Source: Vibrio galatheae
Lineage (GTDB): Bacteria; Pseudomonadota; Gammaproteobacteria; Enterobacterales; Vibrionaceae
Direction: 5' to 3'
Length of the DNA stretch: 64,000 nucleotides
Assembly (NCBI RefSeq): GCF_000967545.1
Contig: NZ_JXXV01000014.1
Location: 164,482-228,481 of the forward strand
The notes beneath the pieces were generated by a model. The model ran no database searches, had not been told where the DNA came from, and was given only the letters and a program-made list of their open reading frames with translations. Numbering within the stretch: position 1 is the stretch's first letter; each line of letters starts with the position of its first letter. This document shows positions 1-8,939 of the stretch, one piece after another. The position numbers were made by a program, and so were the translations under genes.

Positions 1-67
1 CGAAGATGCAGACCTAGTCCAGTCATCAGCGCTCAAGATTGCCGAGGCAGTTAAGTCGAGTTTCTAA
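1..67 (+). CDS. C-terminal end of an unidentified protein (partial)
   Basis: An open frame enters from the left edge (codons counted from base 2) and ends at TAA 65-67, giving the last 21 residues, EDADLVQSSALKIAEAVKSSF. A strong hairpin terminator follows at once, as expected for a real gene end. The fragment is too short to assign a family. It lies directly upstream of holD on the same strand but is separated from it by the terminator, so it belongs to an earlier transcription unit. Confidence 0.6.
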   Translation, partial: EDADLVQSSALKIAEAVKSSF

Positions 68-86
68 ACTCGACGGGTAACAATAG

Positions 87-120
87 AAGCGCTGCCGAAC
101 GGTGGCGCTTTTTGCTTTTT
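87..120 (+). terminator. Rho-independent terminator of the upstream partial gene
   Basis: Bases 88-97 pair with 100-109 (ten pairs including two G-T wobbles), followed by a T-rich tract. It separates the partial gene from holD. Confidence 0.8.
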
Positions 121-204
121 CGCTCAGAGCGTGATTTGAAATGAATGATTCTGTCGTGTTGATTTATGATACGATTAGCGCGATTGAAACGGTAGCGATA
201 TGAT

Positions 205-603
205 ATGTCACATCAAGAACAACAATATTTACAAGAGATGGGTATTCAGTGCTATGAGCTTGCTCATCCTGAACGGTTACAAGGCTATGCGACACCGCGT
301 CTTGAATTACCTGAAACTTGTCAATTGCTGTTAGTCTCGCCTCTAATTCCTCAAGGCGGTAACGCTGAGATGTTTGAAAGGGTGCTGAAAAGTATTAATT
401 TATCCCTCAAGCAAGCATTACATATCTATCCACAGCAACTTAGTCAGCTAGGGAACCACCAACTTGAATGGGTTTGGTTTGCAGGCTGTGAACCTGCAGA
501 AATAGACAAGGTCAAGGCGCTGAACTCACCACTGCTCACTCACGTAGATGGTAACAATCAGCAGCGCCGCGCGTTGTGGCAGCAAATTTGTGCTTACCAA
601 TAA
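205..603 (+). CDS. holD: DNA polymerase III psi subunit
   Basis: A 132-residue protein resembling HolD. The psi subunit links chi to the clamp-loader complex of the replicative polymerase and helps single-stranded DNA binding protein interact with the holoenzyme. Family features seen are the short length, the segment LLLVSPLIPQ near residues 47-56, and an aromatic C-terminal part containing EWVWFAG. The stop lies 13 bases before the rimI start; holD-rimI is also the arrangement in E. coli, so the two are probably co-transcribed. No catalytic motif is expected for this structural subunit, so the assignment rests on overall resemblance plus context. Confidence 0.88.
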   Translation: MSHQEQQYLQEMGIQCYELAHPERLQGYATPRLELPETCQLLLVSPLIPQGGNAEMFERVLKSINLSLKQALHIYPQQLSQLGNHQLEWVWFAGCEPAEIDKVKALNSPLLTHVDGNNQQRRALWQQICAYQ

Positions 604-616
604 GATACCCACCGTT

Positions 617-1066
617 ATGACTCAAACTTCGATTTTACCCATGTCAGCGCAACATCTCGATCAAGTATGGATGATTGAGCGTAATGCACATTCACACCCA
701 TGGTCAGAAACTATGATTCGCGAACTCAATAGTCGTGGAGCATGCCACCGAGTTCTACTCATAGAAGATGAAGTCATCGGATACTTCTATGCGCAGAACA
801 TTGTTGGTGAAGTGACTTTACTCAATATTGCCGTCAAGCCAAATCATCAAAGTAAAGGCTTCGGCAAGGAGTTAATGGATGCGTTTTTGGTGATGTGTGA
901 GCACGACAAAGCGGAGAGTGCTTGGCTTGAAGTAAGAGAAAGTAACGTCTCTGCCTTTGGTCTTTATGAATCGATTGGTTTTAATGAAGTTGATCGTCGC
1001 ATCAACTATTATCCAACTGCATCAGGCAAAGAAGATGCGATTATCATGAGCTACATTTTTTTCTAA
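617..1066 (+). CDS. rimI: Ribosomal protein S18-alanine N-acetyltransferase
   Basis: A GNAT-fold acetyltransferase of 149 residues that acetylates the N-terminal alanine of ribosomal protein S18. The acetyl-CoA-binding segment is visible as NHQSKGFGKELM, matching the Q/R-x-x-G-x-G/A pattern, followed by WLEVRESN and the closing LYESIGF and YYPTASGKEDAIIM segments typical of RimI. The open frame extends upstream into holD, but ATG 617 is preferred because the protein then begins like E. coli RimI; no strong ribosome-binding site is visible, so coupling to holD translation is plausible. It converges on the rocS-like gene with only four bases between the ends. Confidence 0.93.
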   Translation: MTQTSILPMSAQHLDQVWMIERNAHSHPWSETMIRELNSRGACHRVLLIEDEVIGYFYAQNIVGEVTLLNIAVKPNHQSKGFGKELMDAFLVMCEHDKAESAWLEVRESNVSAFGLYESIGFNEVDRRINYYPTASGKEDAIIMSYIFF

Positions 1067-1070
1067 TAAC

Positions 1071-3122
1071 TTATTTTTGAGCGGCTTTCACAGCGCTTGG
1101 TTCTTCAATCGAATAAAAGTTCTGAGCAAAACGTTCATTGAGTTCCGACGTTCGCAGCGGTTTATCAAAAAGGTAGCCCTGGAACTGATCACAGCCTAGT
1201 TGTTTAAGTGCATTGAGCTCATGAACATCCTCAACCCCTTCAGCAATCACTTCTAAATTAAGTCGTTGAGCCGTCATGATAATGGTATCAACGATGGCTT
1301 GGTCACTTTCATCTAAATGAAGTTGAGTTACGAAAGAGCGGTCAATTTTTAATACATCAACAGATAGGTGTTTTAAATAGCGCAGTGAAGAGTAGCCAGT
1401 GCCAAAATCATCGATCGATGTTTTTAAGTTATGCTCCTTCAGTTCGGCCATTTTTTGAATTGCCGCTTCAACATTTTCAAGCAATAAGTTTTCGGTAATC
1501 TCCAGCTCAATAAATTCACCGTCGATACCAGCTTGGGCCAACGAATCGACGATATGCTCTACAAATGAGGCTTGGGAAAATTGTAATGGGCTGATGTTTA
1601 TCGCTAAGCGGCGGAATGTTTTAGGTAATACGCCTTGCTTTTTCCAGCTAGAAAACTGATAGCATGCTTGTTCAATAATCCAGTTCCCTATCTGTAAAAT
1701 CTGCCCAGTCTCTTCAGCGATGGGCATAAATACGCCCGGTGGAAGCACGCCTTTTTCTGGATGGTTCCAGCGGATCAGTGCTTCCACACCGATGATATTG
1801 TGACTGCCATCTACTTGCGGTTGATAGTAAAGCTCAAGCTGACCGTGATTCAACGCTTCATGCAATCCTTTTTCTATTTCCAGGAACGACTCCACCTGAG
1901 CTTGCATTTCTGGTTCGTAGAACATGTACTTGTTTCTACCTGCTACTTTGGCGCGGTATAACGCTGTGTCCGCTTGGCGCAGCACATCGATGTTGGTACT
2001 GCCTACGGAAGGGAAAACGGCGATACCTACGCTGACGGTACAATAGAGTTGGTGGTCATCAATCGAATACGGATTAGATATCAGTGCGAGAAGCTGTTGC
2101 GCTAATTCGTGGGCTTTGTCAGCACCAACGTTTGGAAGTAGAAGGGCAAATTCGTCGCCGCCGATGCGCGCAGCGGTATAGCCTTCTCGCAACCAAGCTT
2201 CAATACGTTTTGAAATGGCCTTGATCAAGTTGTCACCGATGGTGTGACCCAGAGAGTCGTTGATAGTCTTAAATCTATCTAAATCTAAGTAAAATAAGAC
2301 ACCGGCTTGACTGTTTTGATTGGATTCACTAATCGCTTCTTGCAACATCTGCAGTAATAAGCTTCGGTTTGCTAATCCAGTTAGAGAGTCATAGTAAGCG
2401 AGTTGATTGAGCTGCGCTGTTGCGGATTCTCTCTCTTGCCACAGAGTATGAAATGTTTTAGCGAGTTGGCCGATCTCGTCGTCGCGGTATTGGGCTGGTG
2501 GCGGTAGTTCACTGTTAGCATTTTGCAGCGAACGCACCCAGTCGATCAAAGTACTGAGAGGCTTTGACAGCTTCTGATAAAAGAACATCAACAAGATCGA
2601 GGTCAGGAGAATGTTACGAAACAGATCGAAAAGCAGAATACGACTGGTTTTATTGATAAAGGCTTTAGCGATATTGGCTCCATTGACCGAAAAGCTTAAC
2701 GTTCCGACCACAACGTGTGAGTTTGGTTGGTGTAAGTCAGTGGTGAATACCGGCGTTGAGGGGGTCAGGTATTCAGACAGGGCTTCCGTAAAGTTACCCT
2801 GTTGAGAAATGCTGCGCTCTTTCTCTGTTAGCGTGTCACCAAAGTCGTCAACAATCTCAACTTTGTAGACTGCATTATCCATCATTAGACTCGATGCTAC
2901 TTGCTCTGCTAATAGCTGATTGAGGTGGTATGCTGCTTGACTGGCATTGGAGTAATTTTGTAAAAGTTTGAACTGATAATGTTCTTCAATGCGCTTTTGC
3001 TCCTGATGAAGATCCACCAAAATATGATACAAGCTAAAGCAAATCCCTAATATTACAGATACTAGGAATACCGTTTTCGCTTGGCGAAACGCTAATGAGT
3101 TAATTTTCTTGCTTTTAGGCAT
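1071..3122 (-). CDS. rocS: RocS-like membrane GGDEF/EAL c-di-GMP enzyme
   Basis: A 683-residue inner-membrane signalling protein. An N-terminal membrane segment (about residues 17-37), a periplasmic sensory stretch, a second membrane segment (about 165-185) and a HAMP-like region precede a GGDEF domain (RIGGDEFALLLP, intact) and an EAL domain (VEALIRW, ELEITEN, DDFGTGYSSL, LKIDRSFV and AEGVED all present). Both catalytic domains therefore look intact, so the protein could make and degrade c-di-GMP. From memory, V. cholerae RocS (VC0653, smooth-rugose and motility control) has this architecture and lies near rimI and prfC. The symbol rests on architecture and synteny, not on an alignment. Confidence 0.8.
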   Translation of the reverse strand: MPKSKKINSLAFRQAKTVFLVSVILGICFSLYHILVDLHQEQKRIEEHYQFKLLQNYSNASQAAYHLNQLLAEQVASSLMMDNAVYKVEIVDDFGDTLTEKERSISQQGNFTEALSEYLTPSTPVFTTDLHQPNSHVVVGTLSFSVNGANIAKAFINKTSRILLFDLFRNILLTSILLMFFYQKLSKPLSTLIDWVRSLQNANSELPPPAQYRDDEIGQLAKTFHTLWQERESATAQLNQLAYYDSLTGLANRSLLLQMLQEAISESNQNSQAGVLFYLDLDRFKTINDSLGHTIGDNLIKAISKRIEAWLREGYTAARIGGDEFALLLPNVGADKAHELAQQLLALISNPYSIDDHQLYCTVSVGIAVFPSVGSTNIDVLRQADTALYRAKVAGRNKYMFYEPEMQAQVESFLEIEKGLHEALNHGQLELYYQPQVDGSHNIIGVEALIRWNHPEKGVLPPGVFMPIAEETGQILQIGNWIIEQACYQFSSWKKQGVLPKTFRRLAINISPLQFSQASFVEHIVDSLAQAGIDGEFIELEITENLLLENVEAAIQKMAELKEHNLKTSIDDFGTGYSSLRYLKHLSVDVLKIDRSFVTQLHLDESDQAIVDTIIMTAQRLNLEVIAEGVEDVHELNALKQLGCDQFQGYLFDKPLRTSELNERFAQNFYSIEEPSAVKAAQK

Positions 3123-3335
3123 AGTTCAGTTCGGTTCCCTCTACTCCTTTAGTTATAGTTCAATTTCATTGATATTTTAATAGGCAGAGAAATTGCCGCT
3201 GAATTTCAGCCAATTTAGTAGAGGAAGTTGCTCCACCGTTCAATATAAGCGAAAATACCGCGCAAAATTGAATCGACCATTTACGCTAGGGTACATCTTG
3301 TCTTCTCTAGCGCTTAGACAGAAGAAGAACCTTTC

Positions 3336-4925
3336 ATGTCAAATACTCCATTTCTTGGTGAAGTGTCAAAACGCAGGACATTCGCCATTATCTCGCACCC
3401 GGATGCGGGTAAAACCACTATTACCGAAAAAGTACTCTTGTTCGGACGCGCCATTCAAACTGCAGGTACCGTAAAAGGCCGTGGTTCGGCACAGCACGCG
3501 AAGTCTGATTGGATGGAGATGGAGAAAGAACGTGGTATCTCTGTCACTACTTCTGTAATGCAGTTTCCATACAATGAATGTTTGGTCAACCTACTTGATA
3601 CCCCAGGACACGAAGACTTCTCTGAAGATACGTATCGTACCCTAACTGCCGTTGACTCGTGTCTGATGGTAATCGACGCTGCTAAAGGTGTCGAGGACCG
3701 AACGCGAAAACTGATGGAAGTAACACGTTTACGTGATACGCCTATTGTGACTTTCATGAATAAATTGGATCGTGATGTACGTGATCCAATGGAAGTGCTT
3801 GATGAAGTTGAAAGCGAACTCGGTATGATGTGTGCGCCGATTTCTTGGCCTATTGGTTGTGGTAAAGAGTTTAAGGGCGTTTATCACATCCACCGTGATG
3901 AAACCATTCTGTACGAATCTGGTCATGGTCATGAGATTCAGGAAGTGCGTACAATCAAAGGTCTAGATAACCCAGATCTTGATCAAGCGGTTGGTGCTGA
4001 TTTAGCAGAAAGTGTTCGTGAAGAGCTTGAATTGGTTATGGGGGCTTGCCCTGAGTTTGATTTAGAACTGTTTTTAAAAGGCGAGTTAACACCAGTTTAT
4101 TTTGGTACGGCATTAGGTAATTTCGGTGTCGACCATATGCTAGATGGTTTAACCAAGTGGGCGCCAGCACCACAAACTCGTGAGGCTAATGAGCGTTCAG
4201 TCGAGGCGACAGAAGAAAACTTCTCAGGCTTTGTATTCAAGATTCAAGCGAATATGGATCCGAAACACCGTGACCGTATTGCTTTTATGCGGATTGTCTC
4301 CGGTACCTACAAGCAAGGTATGAAGATGAACCATGTGCGTATCGGCAAACAAATCAATATTTCTGATGCGGTAACCTTTATGGCTGGTGATCGTTCTCGC
4401 GCAGAGAACGCTTACGCAGGGGACATTATTGGTTTACATAACCACGGTACGATTCAGATTGGTGATACCTTCACCCAAGGTGAAGTGCTGAAGTTCTCTG
4501 GTATTCCTAACTTTGCGCCAGAATTGTTCCGTCGTATTCGCCTAAAAGATCCTTTGAAGCAAAAGCAGCTACTAAAAGGCTTGGTTCAGCTTTCTGAAGA
4601 GGGAGCGGTTCAGGTATTCCGTCCTTTGCAAAATAATGATCTTATCGTTGGTGCGGTAGGTGTGCTTCAGTTTGATGTCGTTGTGGCGCGCCTTAAAGCA
4701 GAGTACAACGTTGAAGCAATTTACGAAGGGGTTAACGTTGCAACCGCACGTTGGGTTGAATGTGGGGATGGTAAGAAACTGGACGAGTTCCAGCGTAAGA
4801 ATCAGGCTAACCTAGCACTTGATGGTGGTGATAATCTCACTTACATCGCGCCAACTATGGTTAACTTAAATCTGGCTAAAGAGCGTTTTCCAGAAGTGGA
4901 GTTCCGCGCAACTCGCGAGCACTAA
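3336..4925 (+). CDS. prfC: Peptide chain release factor 3
   Basis: A 529-residue translational GTPase that recycles RF1 and RF2 from the ribosome after peptide release. GTPase motifs are clear: SHPDAGKTT (P-loop, about residues 19-27), the switch I region with [17 protein letters not shown] (G3) and NKLD (G4). The length equals that of E. coli RF3 within a residue or two. A purine-rich ribosome-binding site (AGAAGAAG) lies just upstream of ATG 3336. It is monocistronic, divergent from the rocS-like gene and followed by its own terminator. Confidence 0.97.
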   Translation: MSNTPFLGEVSKRRTFAIISHPDAGKTTITEKVLLFGRAIQTAGTVKGRGSAQHAKSDWMEMEKERGISVTTSVMQFPYNECLVNLLDTPGHEDFSEDTYRTLTAVDSCLMVIDAAKGVEDRTRKLMEVTRLRDTPIVTFMNKLDRDVRDPMEVLDEVESELGMMCAPISWPIGCGKEFKGVYHIHRDETILYESGHGHEIQEVRTIKGLDNPDLDQAVGADLAESVREELELVMGACPEFDLELFLKGELTPVYFGTALGNFGVDHMLDGLTKWAPAPQTREANERSVEATEENFSGFVFKIQANMDPKHRDRIAFMRIVSGTYKQGMKMNHVRIGKQINISDAVTFMAGDRSRAENAYAGDIIGLHNHGTIQIGDTFTQGEVLKFSGIPNFAPELFRRIRLKDPLKQKQLLKGLVQLSEEGAVQVFRPLQNNDLIVGAVGVLQFDVVVARLKAEYNVEAIYEGVNVATARWVECGDGKKLDEFQRKNQANLALDGGDNLTYIAPTMVNLNLAKERFPEVEFRATREH

Positions 4926-4963
4926 TCTGTCGAACTTCGGGGGAGCACTCGCGTTCGAAATGA

Positions 4964-5004
4964 AAAGGGTTGATACCAATAAGGTCTCAACCCTTTATTT
5001 TTTG
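4964..5004 (+). terminator. Terminator of prfC
   Basis: A ten-base-pair stem (4964-4973 with 4987-4996), a 13-base loop, then a T-rich tract. The opposite strand also has a short T run, so it may act weakly on srmB transcripts. Confidence 0.8.
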
Positions 5005-5117
5005 TAGTTTTTGAATGGTCTGTGTAGCTATTGCGCCAAGTATGCGCAGCGACCTATCGACTTCTGCTCAAGCGACTTGGCAAGCAATAACTATCTAGGT
5101 CATTCGTATCCGCTCGC

Positions 5118-6353
5118 TTACTTCTTTTTCTTCGCGACTTTCTTTTTGCTTTTGGCCGGAGACTTTTTGTCGTCTTTCTTTTTGTTTTTCTTCTTAAACA
5201 CTGGTTTTTTGTGTTTCGGGCGAAGCTCTTTGATAAAGCGTTCTTTGATCTCTTCTTTTACGTAACGAGCGACGCGGTCCATCATAGGTTGGTCGTGTGC
5301 TTCGACAAGAGAGATTGCATTGCCTTTTTTACCTGCACGAGCGGTACGGCCAATACGGTGCAAATAAACGTCTGCGCTGCGTGGCATATCGTAGTTGATC
5401 ACGTGACTGACGTCTGGCAGATCGATACCGCGCGCCGCTACGTCGGTAGCGAGCAGCACGTTAACTGTTCCATCACGGAAGCGGGCAATGGCGTTATTGC
5501 GACGATCTTGTGGCATCTCTCCTTGAATCCATGCACAAGGAATTTGCGCTTTTTCCAGTTCGACGCGCAGTTCAGAAAGACGTTCACGGGTCTTTAAGAA
5601 GATGATCGAGCGTTCAGCTTGTTCGTTGATGATCTTTTTCAGCAGTTCTAGCTTATGTGTCATATCGTCAGCGCGGTGATACCACTGAGCTATTTTCTTG
5701 CGTTCACGACGTGAAGGCTCTGCATCTATTTCTGCCGGCTCTTTAAGTAGATCAGCGGTGAAGCCCTCAACCCCTTTACCTTCTAACGTGGCAGAGAAGA
5801 GCAAGGTCTGTTTACGCCAGCGACACTCAGAAGAGAGGCGATCGACGGTTGGACCAAAACCCATATCAAGCATTCGGTCTGCTTCATCGAGAATAAGCCA
5901 TTCGATCGCACGGCAATCAAAACGCTCTGACTCAATGTATTCCATCAATCGGCCTGGTGTGGCAACCACGATATCTTGAGTTGTGGCCAAAATATCGGCA
6001 TGTTCTTGATATTGAACGCCACCTGTAATGGTGAAGATGTTCAACTTAGTGTATTTTGCTAGCGCACGAGCTTGATCCGCTACCTGCATCGCGAGCTCAC
6101 GCGTTGGGGTCAAAATGAGTACGCGCGCTGGTCCTGGTTTACGGCGCGGAAAATCTTGTAAGTACTGCAGTGCCGGTAAGACAAATGCAGCGGTTTTCCC
6201 GGTTCCTGTTGGCGCGGACGCTAAGATATCACGCCCATCTAAAGCTTGTGGGATGGCTTCAGCTTGAATTTGTGTCGGGCGGTCATAACCCATTTCTTCG
6301 ATTGCGAGGAGTAGGTTAGGGTCTAACTCTAATTCAGCAAAATTTCTGATCAC
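5118..6353 (-). CDS. srmB: DEAD-box ATP-dependent RNA helicase SrmB
   Basis: A 411-residue DEAD-box helicase. Motifs are in order: Q-motif region (PTQIQAEAIP), Walker A (ASAPTGTGKT), PTRELA, ATPGR, DEAD, SAT, TDVAARGID and HRIGRTARAG. The lysine-rich tail (about residues 375-411) is an RNA-binding extension. SrmB assists early 50S assembly in E. coli. Its pairing with trmN6, also adjacent in E. coli, supports SrmB over other DEAD-box paralogues. The start codon is GTG, with GGAG about ten bases upstream. It follows trmN6 on the same strand with an 89-base gap. Confidence 0.92.
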   Translation of the reverse strand: MIRNFAELELDPNLLLAIEEMGYDRPTQIQAEAIPQALDGRDILASAPTGTGKTAAFVLPALQYLQDFPRRKPGPARVLILTPTRELAMQVADQARALAKYTKLNIFTITGGVQYQEHADILATTQDIVVATPGRLMEYIESERFDCRAIEWLILDEADRMLDMGFGPTVDRLSSECRWRKQTLLFSATLEGKGVEGFTADLLKEPAEIDAEPSRRERKKIAQWYHRADDMTHKLELLKKIINEQAERSIIFLKTRERLSELRVELEKAQIPCAWIQGEMPQDRRNNAIARFRDGTVNVLLATDVAARGIDLPDVSHVINYDMPRSADVYLHRIGRTARAGKKGNAISLVEAHDQPMMDRVARYVKEEIKERFIKELRPKHKKPVFKKKNKKKDDKKSPAKSKKKVAKKKK

Positions 6354-6442
6354 TATGATGTCTCCACAAGCCAGTTGGTGTGACGATAAATTTAAGGGGA
6401 CGTAGTATAGAGCGTTCGGTGATTAGGATCACACCTTATTTT

Positions 6443-7150
6443 CTACATCTTGAGATAAAAAACCTTGGTTAGGGCGGTAAAATCGTTACTGTAGCCACCA
6501 TTAGCATGAATCGTAAGGGTTTCTAATTTGATTGGCTGTGACAACTTGGTGAGTTCTATCAATAGCCTAGATACCTCTTTGTTCGGTGTCGATTTGACAT
6601 GGCAAAGTCGGCTGAGACTCCACCCTTGATGCTCCGCTGCTTGGATAAATTGCTCCCCTTCGACTTTGGGTAGCACAAAGCTTGCTTTCCCGTCATAACT
6701 AAGTAGTTGCTGGCAACGACGAAGAAGTGCTTGATGGCCTAAGCTATGTGTGTGTCTTGCTAATGCGCGTGAGGCATTGTCTGCCTGCTCTCCACTATTA
6801 AAATAGGGCGGGTTACAAATAATGCACTCAAATTGGTCGGTAAAATCATAGTTCAATATGTCACCGTGGTGCAGTGTTAATTTTGCTCGCCACTGTGAGC
6901 GGCTAAAATTATTTTTCGCAGCCATAGTAGCGTGTTGATCAATATCGATCGCTTGAATCGAGAGTCGTGGGCTTCGTTGAGCACACATTAAACTTAGTAA
7001 TCCAGTTCCAGTCCCTATGTCGAGTAACGATTGGGCGTTCTCAAGATCTATCCATGCACCAAGTAAAACACCATCCGTACTGACAGGCATTCCCGTATAG
7101 CCACCATCAATACTAAATTGTTTAAAATGGAAGTCTTTTGTCTTTTTCAT
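6443..7150 (-). CDS. trmN6: tRNA1(Val) (adenine-N6)-methyltransferase
   Basis: A 235-residue Rossmann-fold methyltransferase of the TrmN6/YfiC family, which methylates A37 of the valine tRNA1. The SAM-binding segment is LLDIGTGTGLLSLM (about residues 41-54), and NPPY (about residues 116-119) is the signature of enzymes that methylate exocyclic amino groups. The N-terminal FHFKQFSI segment is also typical of the family. It lies upstream of srmB on the same strand; the two are adjacent in E. coli too. Confidence 0.92.
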   Translation of the reverse strand: MKKTKDFHFKQFSIDGGYTGMPVSTDGVLLGAWIDLENAQSLLDIGTGTGLLSLMCAQRSPRLSIQAIDIDQHATMAAKNNFSRSQWRAKLTLHHGDILNYDFTDQFECIICNPPYFNSGEQADNASRALARHTHSLGHQALLRRCQQLLSYDGKASFVLPKVEGEQFIQAAEHQGWSLSRLCHVKSTPNKEVSRLLIELTKLSQPIKLETLTIHANGGYSNDFTALTKVFYLKM

Positions 7151-7171
7151 TCTGCTTATGTTTATCGGTAT

Positions 7172-7387
7172 CTAGTTGGCTATCAAGTTAATTAGGCTGC
7201 TGTTAACTGTTTGTTTGGTGTTTTGTTCTATTTGTGTTGCTAGTTTGGTTGAAATTATGCAGTTAATTAATTTGGTTTTGTTATTTGTTGTAGTTATATG
7301 TTCTGGTTTTTTGCCTTGATTGCGAATTATTATGGTGTTTTTAGCCTCAAGCTTGCGAGCTGATTGGGATTTCGTCATCATGCGCAC
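7172..7387 (-). CDS. Questionable small ORF, 71 residues
   Basis: An open frame in the 313-base spacer between trmN6 and brnQ, ending 21 bases before the trmN6 start. An AGGTG stretch precedes the two possible ATG starts. The product is rich in T, N, I and K, as expected from translating AT-rich spacer DNA, and matches no family I recognise. It could be a trmN6 leader ORF or simply chance. Apart from this ORF and the brnQ promoter region nothing else is evident in the spacer. Confidence 0.2.
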   Translation of the reverse strand: MRMMTKSQSARKLEAKNTIIIRNQGKKPEHITTTNNKTKLINCIISTKLATQIEQNTKQTVNSSLINLIAN

Positions 7388-7463
7388 CTAATTTTAAGAG
7401 TGTGCGCTATGTCTCAACACTCATGTAACACAACATCAATTTAGTACAAATCAAGGGTCGACA

Positions 7464-8777
7464 GTGAATCAGACTTTAAAACTAACAGATATTATTGCGG
7501 TAGGCTTTATGCTTTTCGCTTTCTTTTTGGGGGCAGGCAATATCATTTTCCCTCCTCTCGCGGGCCAACTAGCCGGAGAAAATTTGCTTCCTGCTATGAC
7601 GGGATTCCTTGTGACTGCGGTGGGTCTCCCTCTTGTAACTATTATTGCAATTGCCGTGGCTGGTGGTTCTTGGCAGCACTTGACCAAGGATATGCCTAAG
7701 CGCGCCGCGACTCTGATGGCGATACTGATCTTCATTATTATCGGCCCTGCCTTTGCGGCACCACGTACTGGTCTAGTGGCTTATGAGATGGCAGTTAAAC
7801 CATTTTTTGTCGATGCTGTTCAATCGCACCTTACTATTTTCTCAATCATGTTTTTTATTGTGGCGATGTTTTTTGCTTGGTCGCAAGGTAAGTTAATTGA
7901 TGTGATTGGTAAGTTTCTTACTCCGGTCTTGTTTGTTGGTCTGATGGTCTTGGCTGGAGCCGTATTCCTTGACCCACAAGGTGAGATGATCGCAGCGCAA
8001 GGGGAGTATTTAACGCACCCATTGCAAAAAGGGTTCCTTGAAGGGTATAACACCATGGATACCTTTGGCTCACTAATGTTTGGGGTGTTAATCGTTGATG
8101 CACTGCGCCAAAAAGGCATTACTGAACAAAAGCCAACGGCTAAGTACCTAATCAGTGCTGCGTGTATAGCAGCAGCAGGCTTGGCGTTTGTTTATGTGTC
8201 TCTATTTTATTTAGGCGCAACGAGCGCGGCAGTCGCGTCAGGTGCCGATAATGGTGGTGTGGTTCTTAGCCTGTACGTACAGTCGTTGTTTGGCCCTTAC
8301 GGTCAAATCGTGTTGTCGATCATTGTCCTGCTGGCCTGTTTGACTACCGCGATTGGTCTTATCTCTGCCTGTTCTGACTACTTTAGCTCACTCACTCCAC
8401 TTTCATATAAAACGTGGGTAGTGATCAACGGCGTAGCGTGCGCGACGGTGGCTAATGTTGGTTTATCTCAGCTTATTGCTCTTTCTGTTCCGGTGCTATT
8501 TGCGCTGTATCCAGTCGCGATTGCCTTGGTTGTGCTGACTTTCCTACGCAACAAGCTGCCAAATCCGCCAGCGGCTTATCGAGTGGTTATTTTGGTGTCA
8601 CTGCTATTTGCTCTAATCGATGCCGCAAAAGTCGCGGGTGTTGATGTGTCTGCGCTATCAATGCTACCACTGTTTGATATTGGTATGGGCTGGTTGCTAC
8701 CAACAGCCGTTGCTATGGTTTCTATGTTCTTTATTGGCAGAGCAGAACCTCAAGCTCTTAACCAAGAAGCAGCGTAA
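7464..8777 (+). CDS. brnQ: Branched-chain amino acid transporter BrnQ
   Basis: A 437-residue inner-membrane protein of the LIVCS family, which imports leucine, isoleucine and valine with sodium or protons. The N-terminus shows the conserved GFMLFAFFLGAGNIIFPP segment (about residues 15-32), and around twelve hydrophobic spans follow. The start is GTG with AAGGG upstream. It is divergent from trmN6 and ends in a strong terminator, so it is a single-gene unit. Confidence 0.94.
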   Translation: MNQTLKLTDIIAVGFMLFAFFLGAGNIIFPPLAGQLAGENLLPAMTGFLVTAVGLPLVTIIAIAVAGGSWQHLTKDMPKRAATLMAILIFIIIGPAFAAPRTGLVAYEMAVKPFFVDAVQSHLTIFSIMFFIVAMFFAWSQGKLIDVIGKFLTPVLFVGLMVLAGAVFLDPQGEMIAAQGEYLTHPLQKGFLEGYNTMDTFGSLMFGVLIVDALRQKGITEQKPTAKYLISAACIAAAGLAFVYVSLFYLGATSAAVASGADNGGVVLSLYVQSLFGPYGQIVLSIIVLLACLTTAIGLISACSDYFSSLTPLSYKTWVVINGVACATVANVGLSQLIALSVPVLFALYPVAIALVVLTFLRNKLPNPPAAYRVVILVSLLFALIDAAKVAGVDVSALSMLPLFDIGMGWLLPTAVAMVSMFFIGRAEPQALNQEAA

Positions 8778-8798
8778 TTAATCCAGTTTTTTCAGTTT

Positions 8799-8837
8799 AA
8801 AATCCCCGGTCACGTAAGGCGTGACCGGGGATTTTTT
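8799..8837 (+). terminator. Terminator of brnQ
   Basis: A perfect 14-base-pair GC-rich stem (8801-8814 with 8820-8833), a five-base loop TAAGG and a T tract. Confidence 0.95.
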
Positions 8838-8939
8838 GTTGGTGAGGATTTTTCTCTTCGTGCAAAAAATTCCTGTATCTTCATCACACTTTTCAGTACA
8901 ATTCTGCGGTTAAATTCTACTCATAAATGTTGAGCAAAC

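Noticed and set aside
3193..3474. 93-residue ORF overlapping the prfC start
   Set aside because: Most of it is out-of-frame prfC; no ribosome-binding site.
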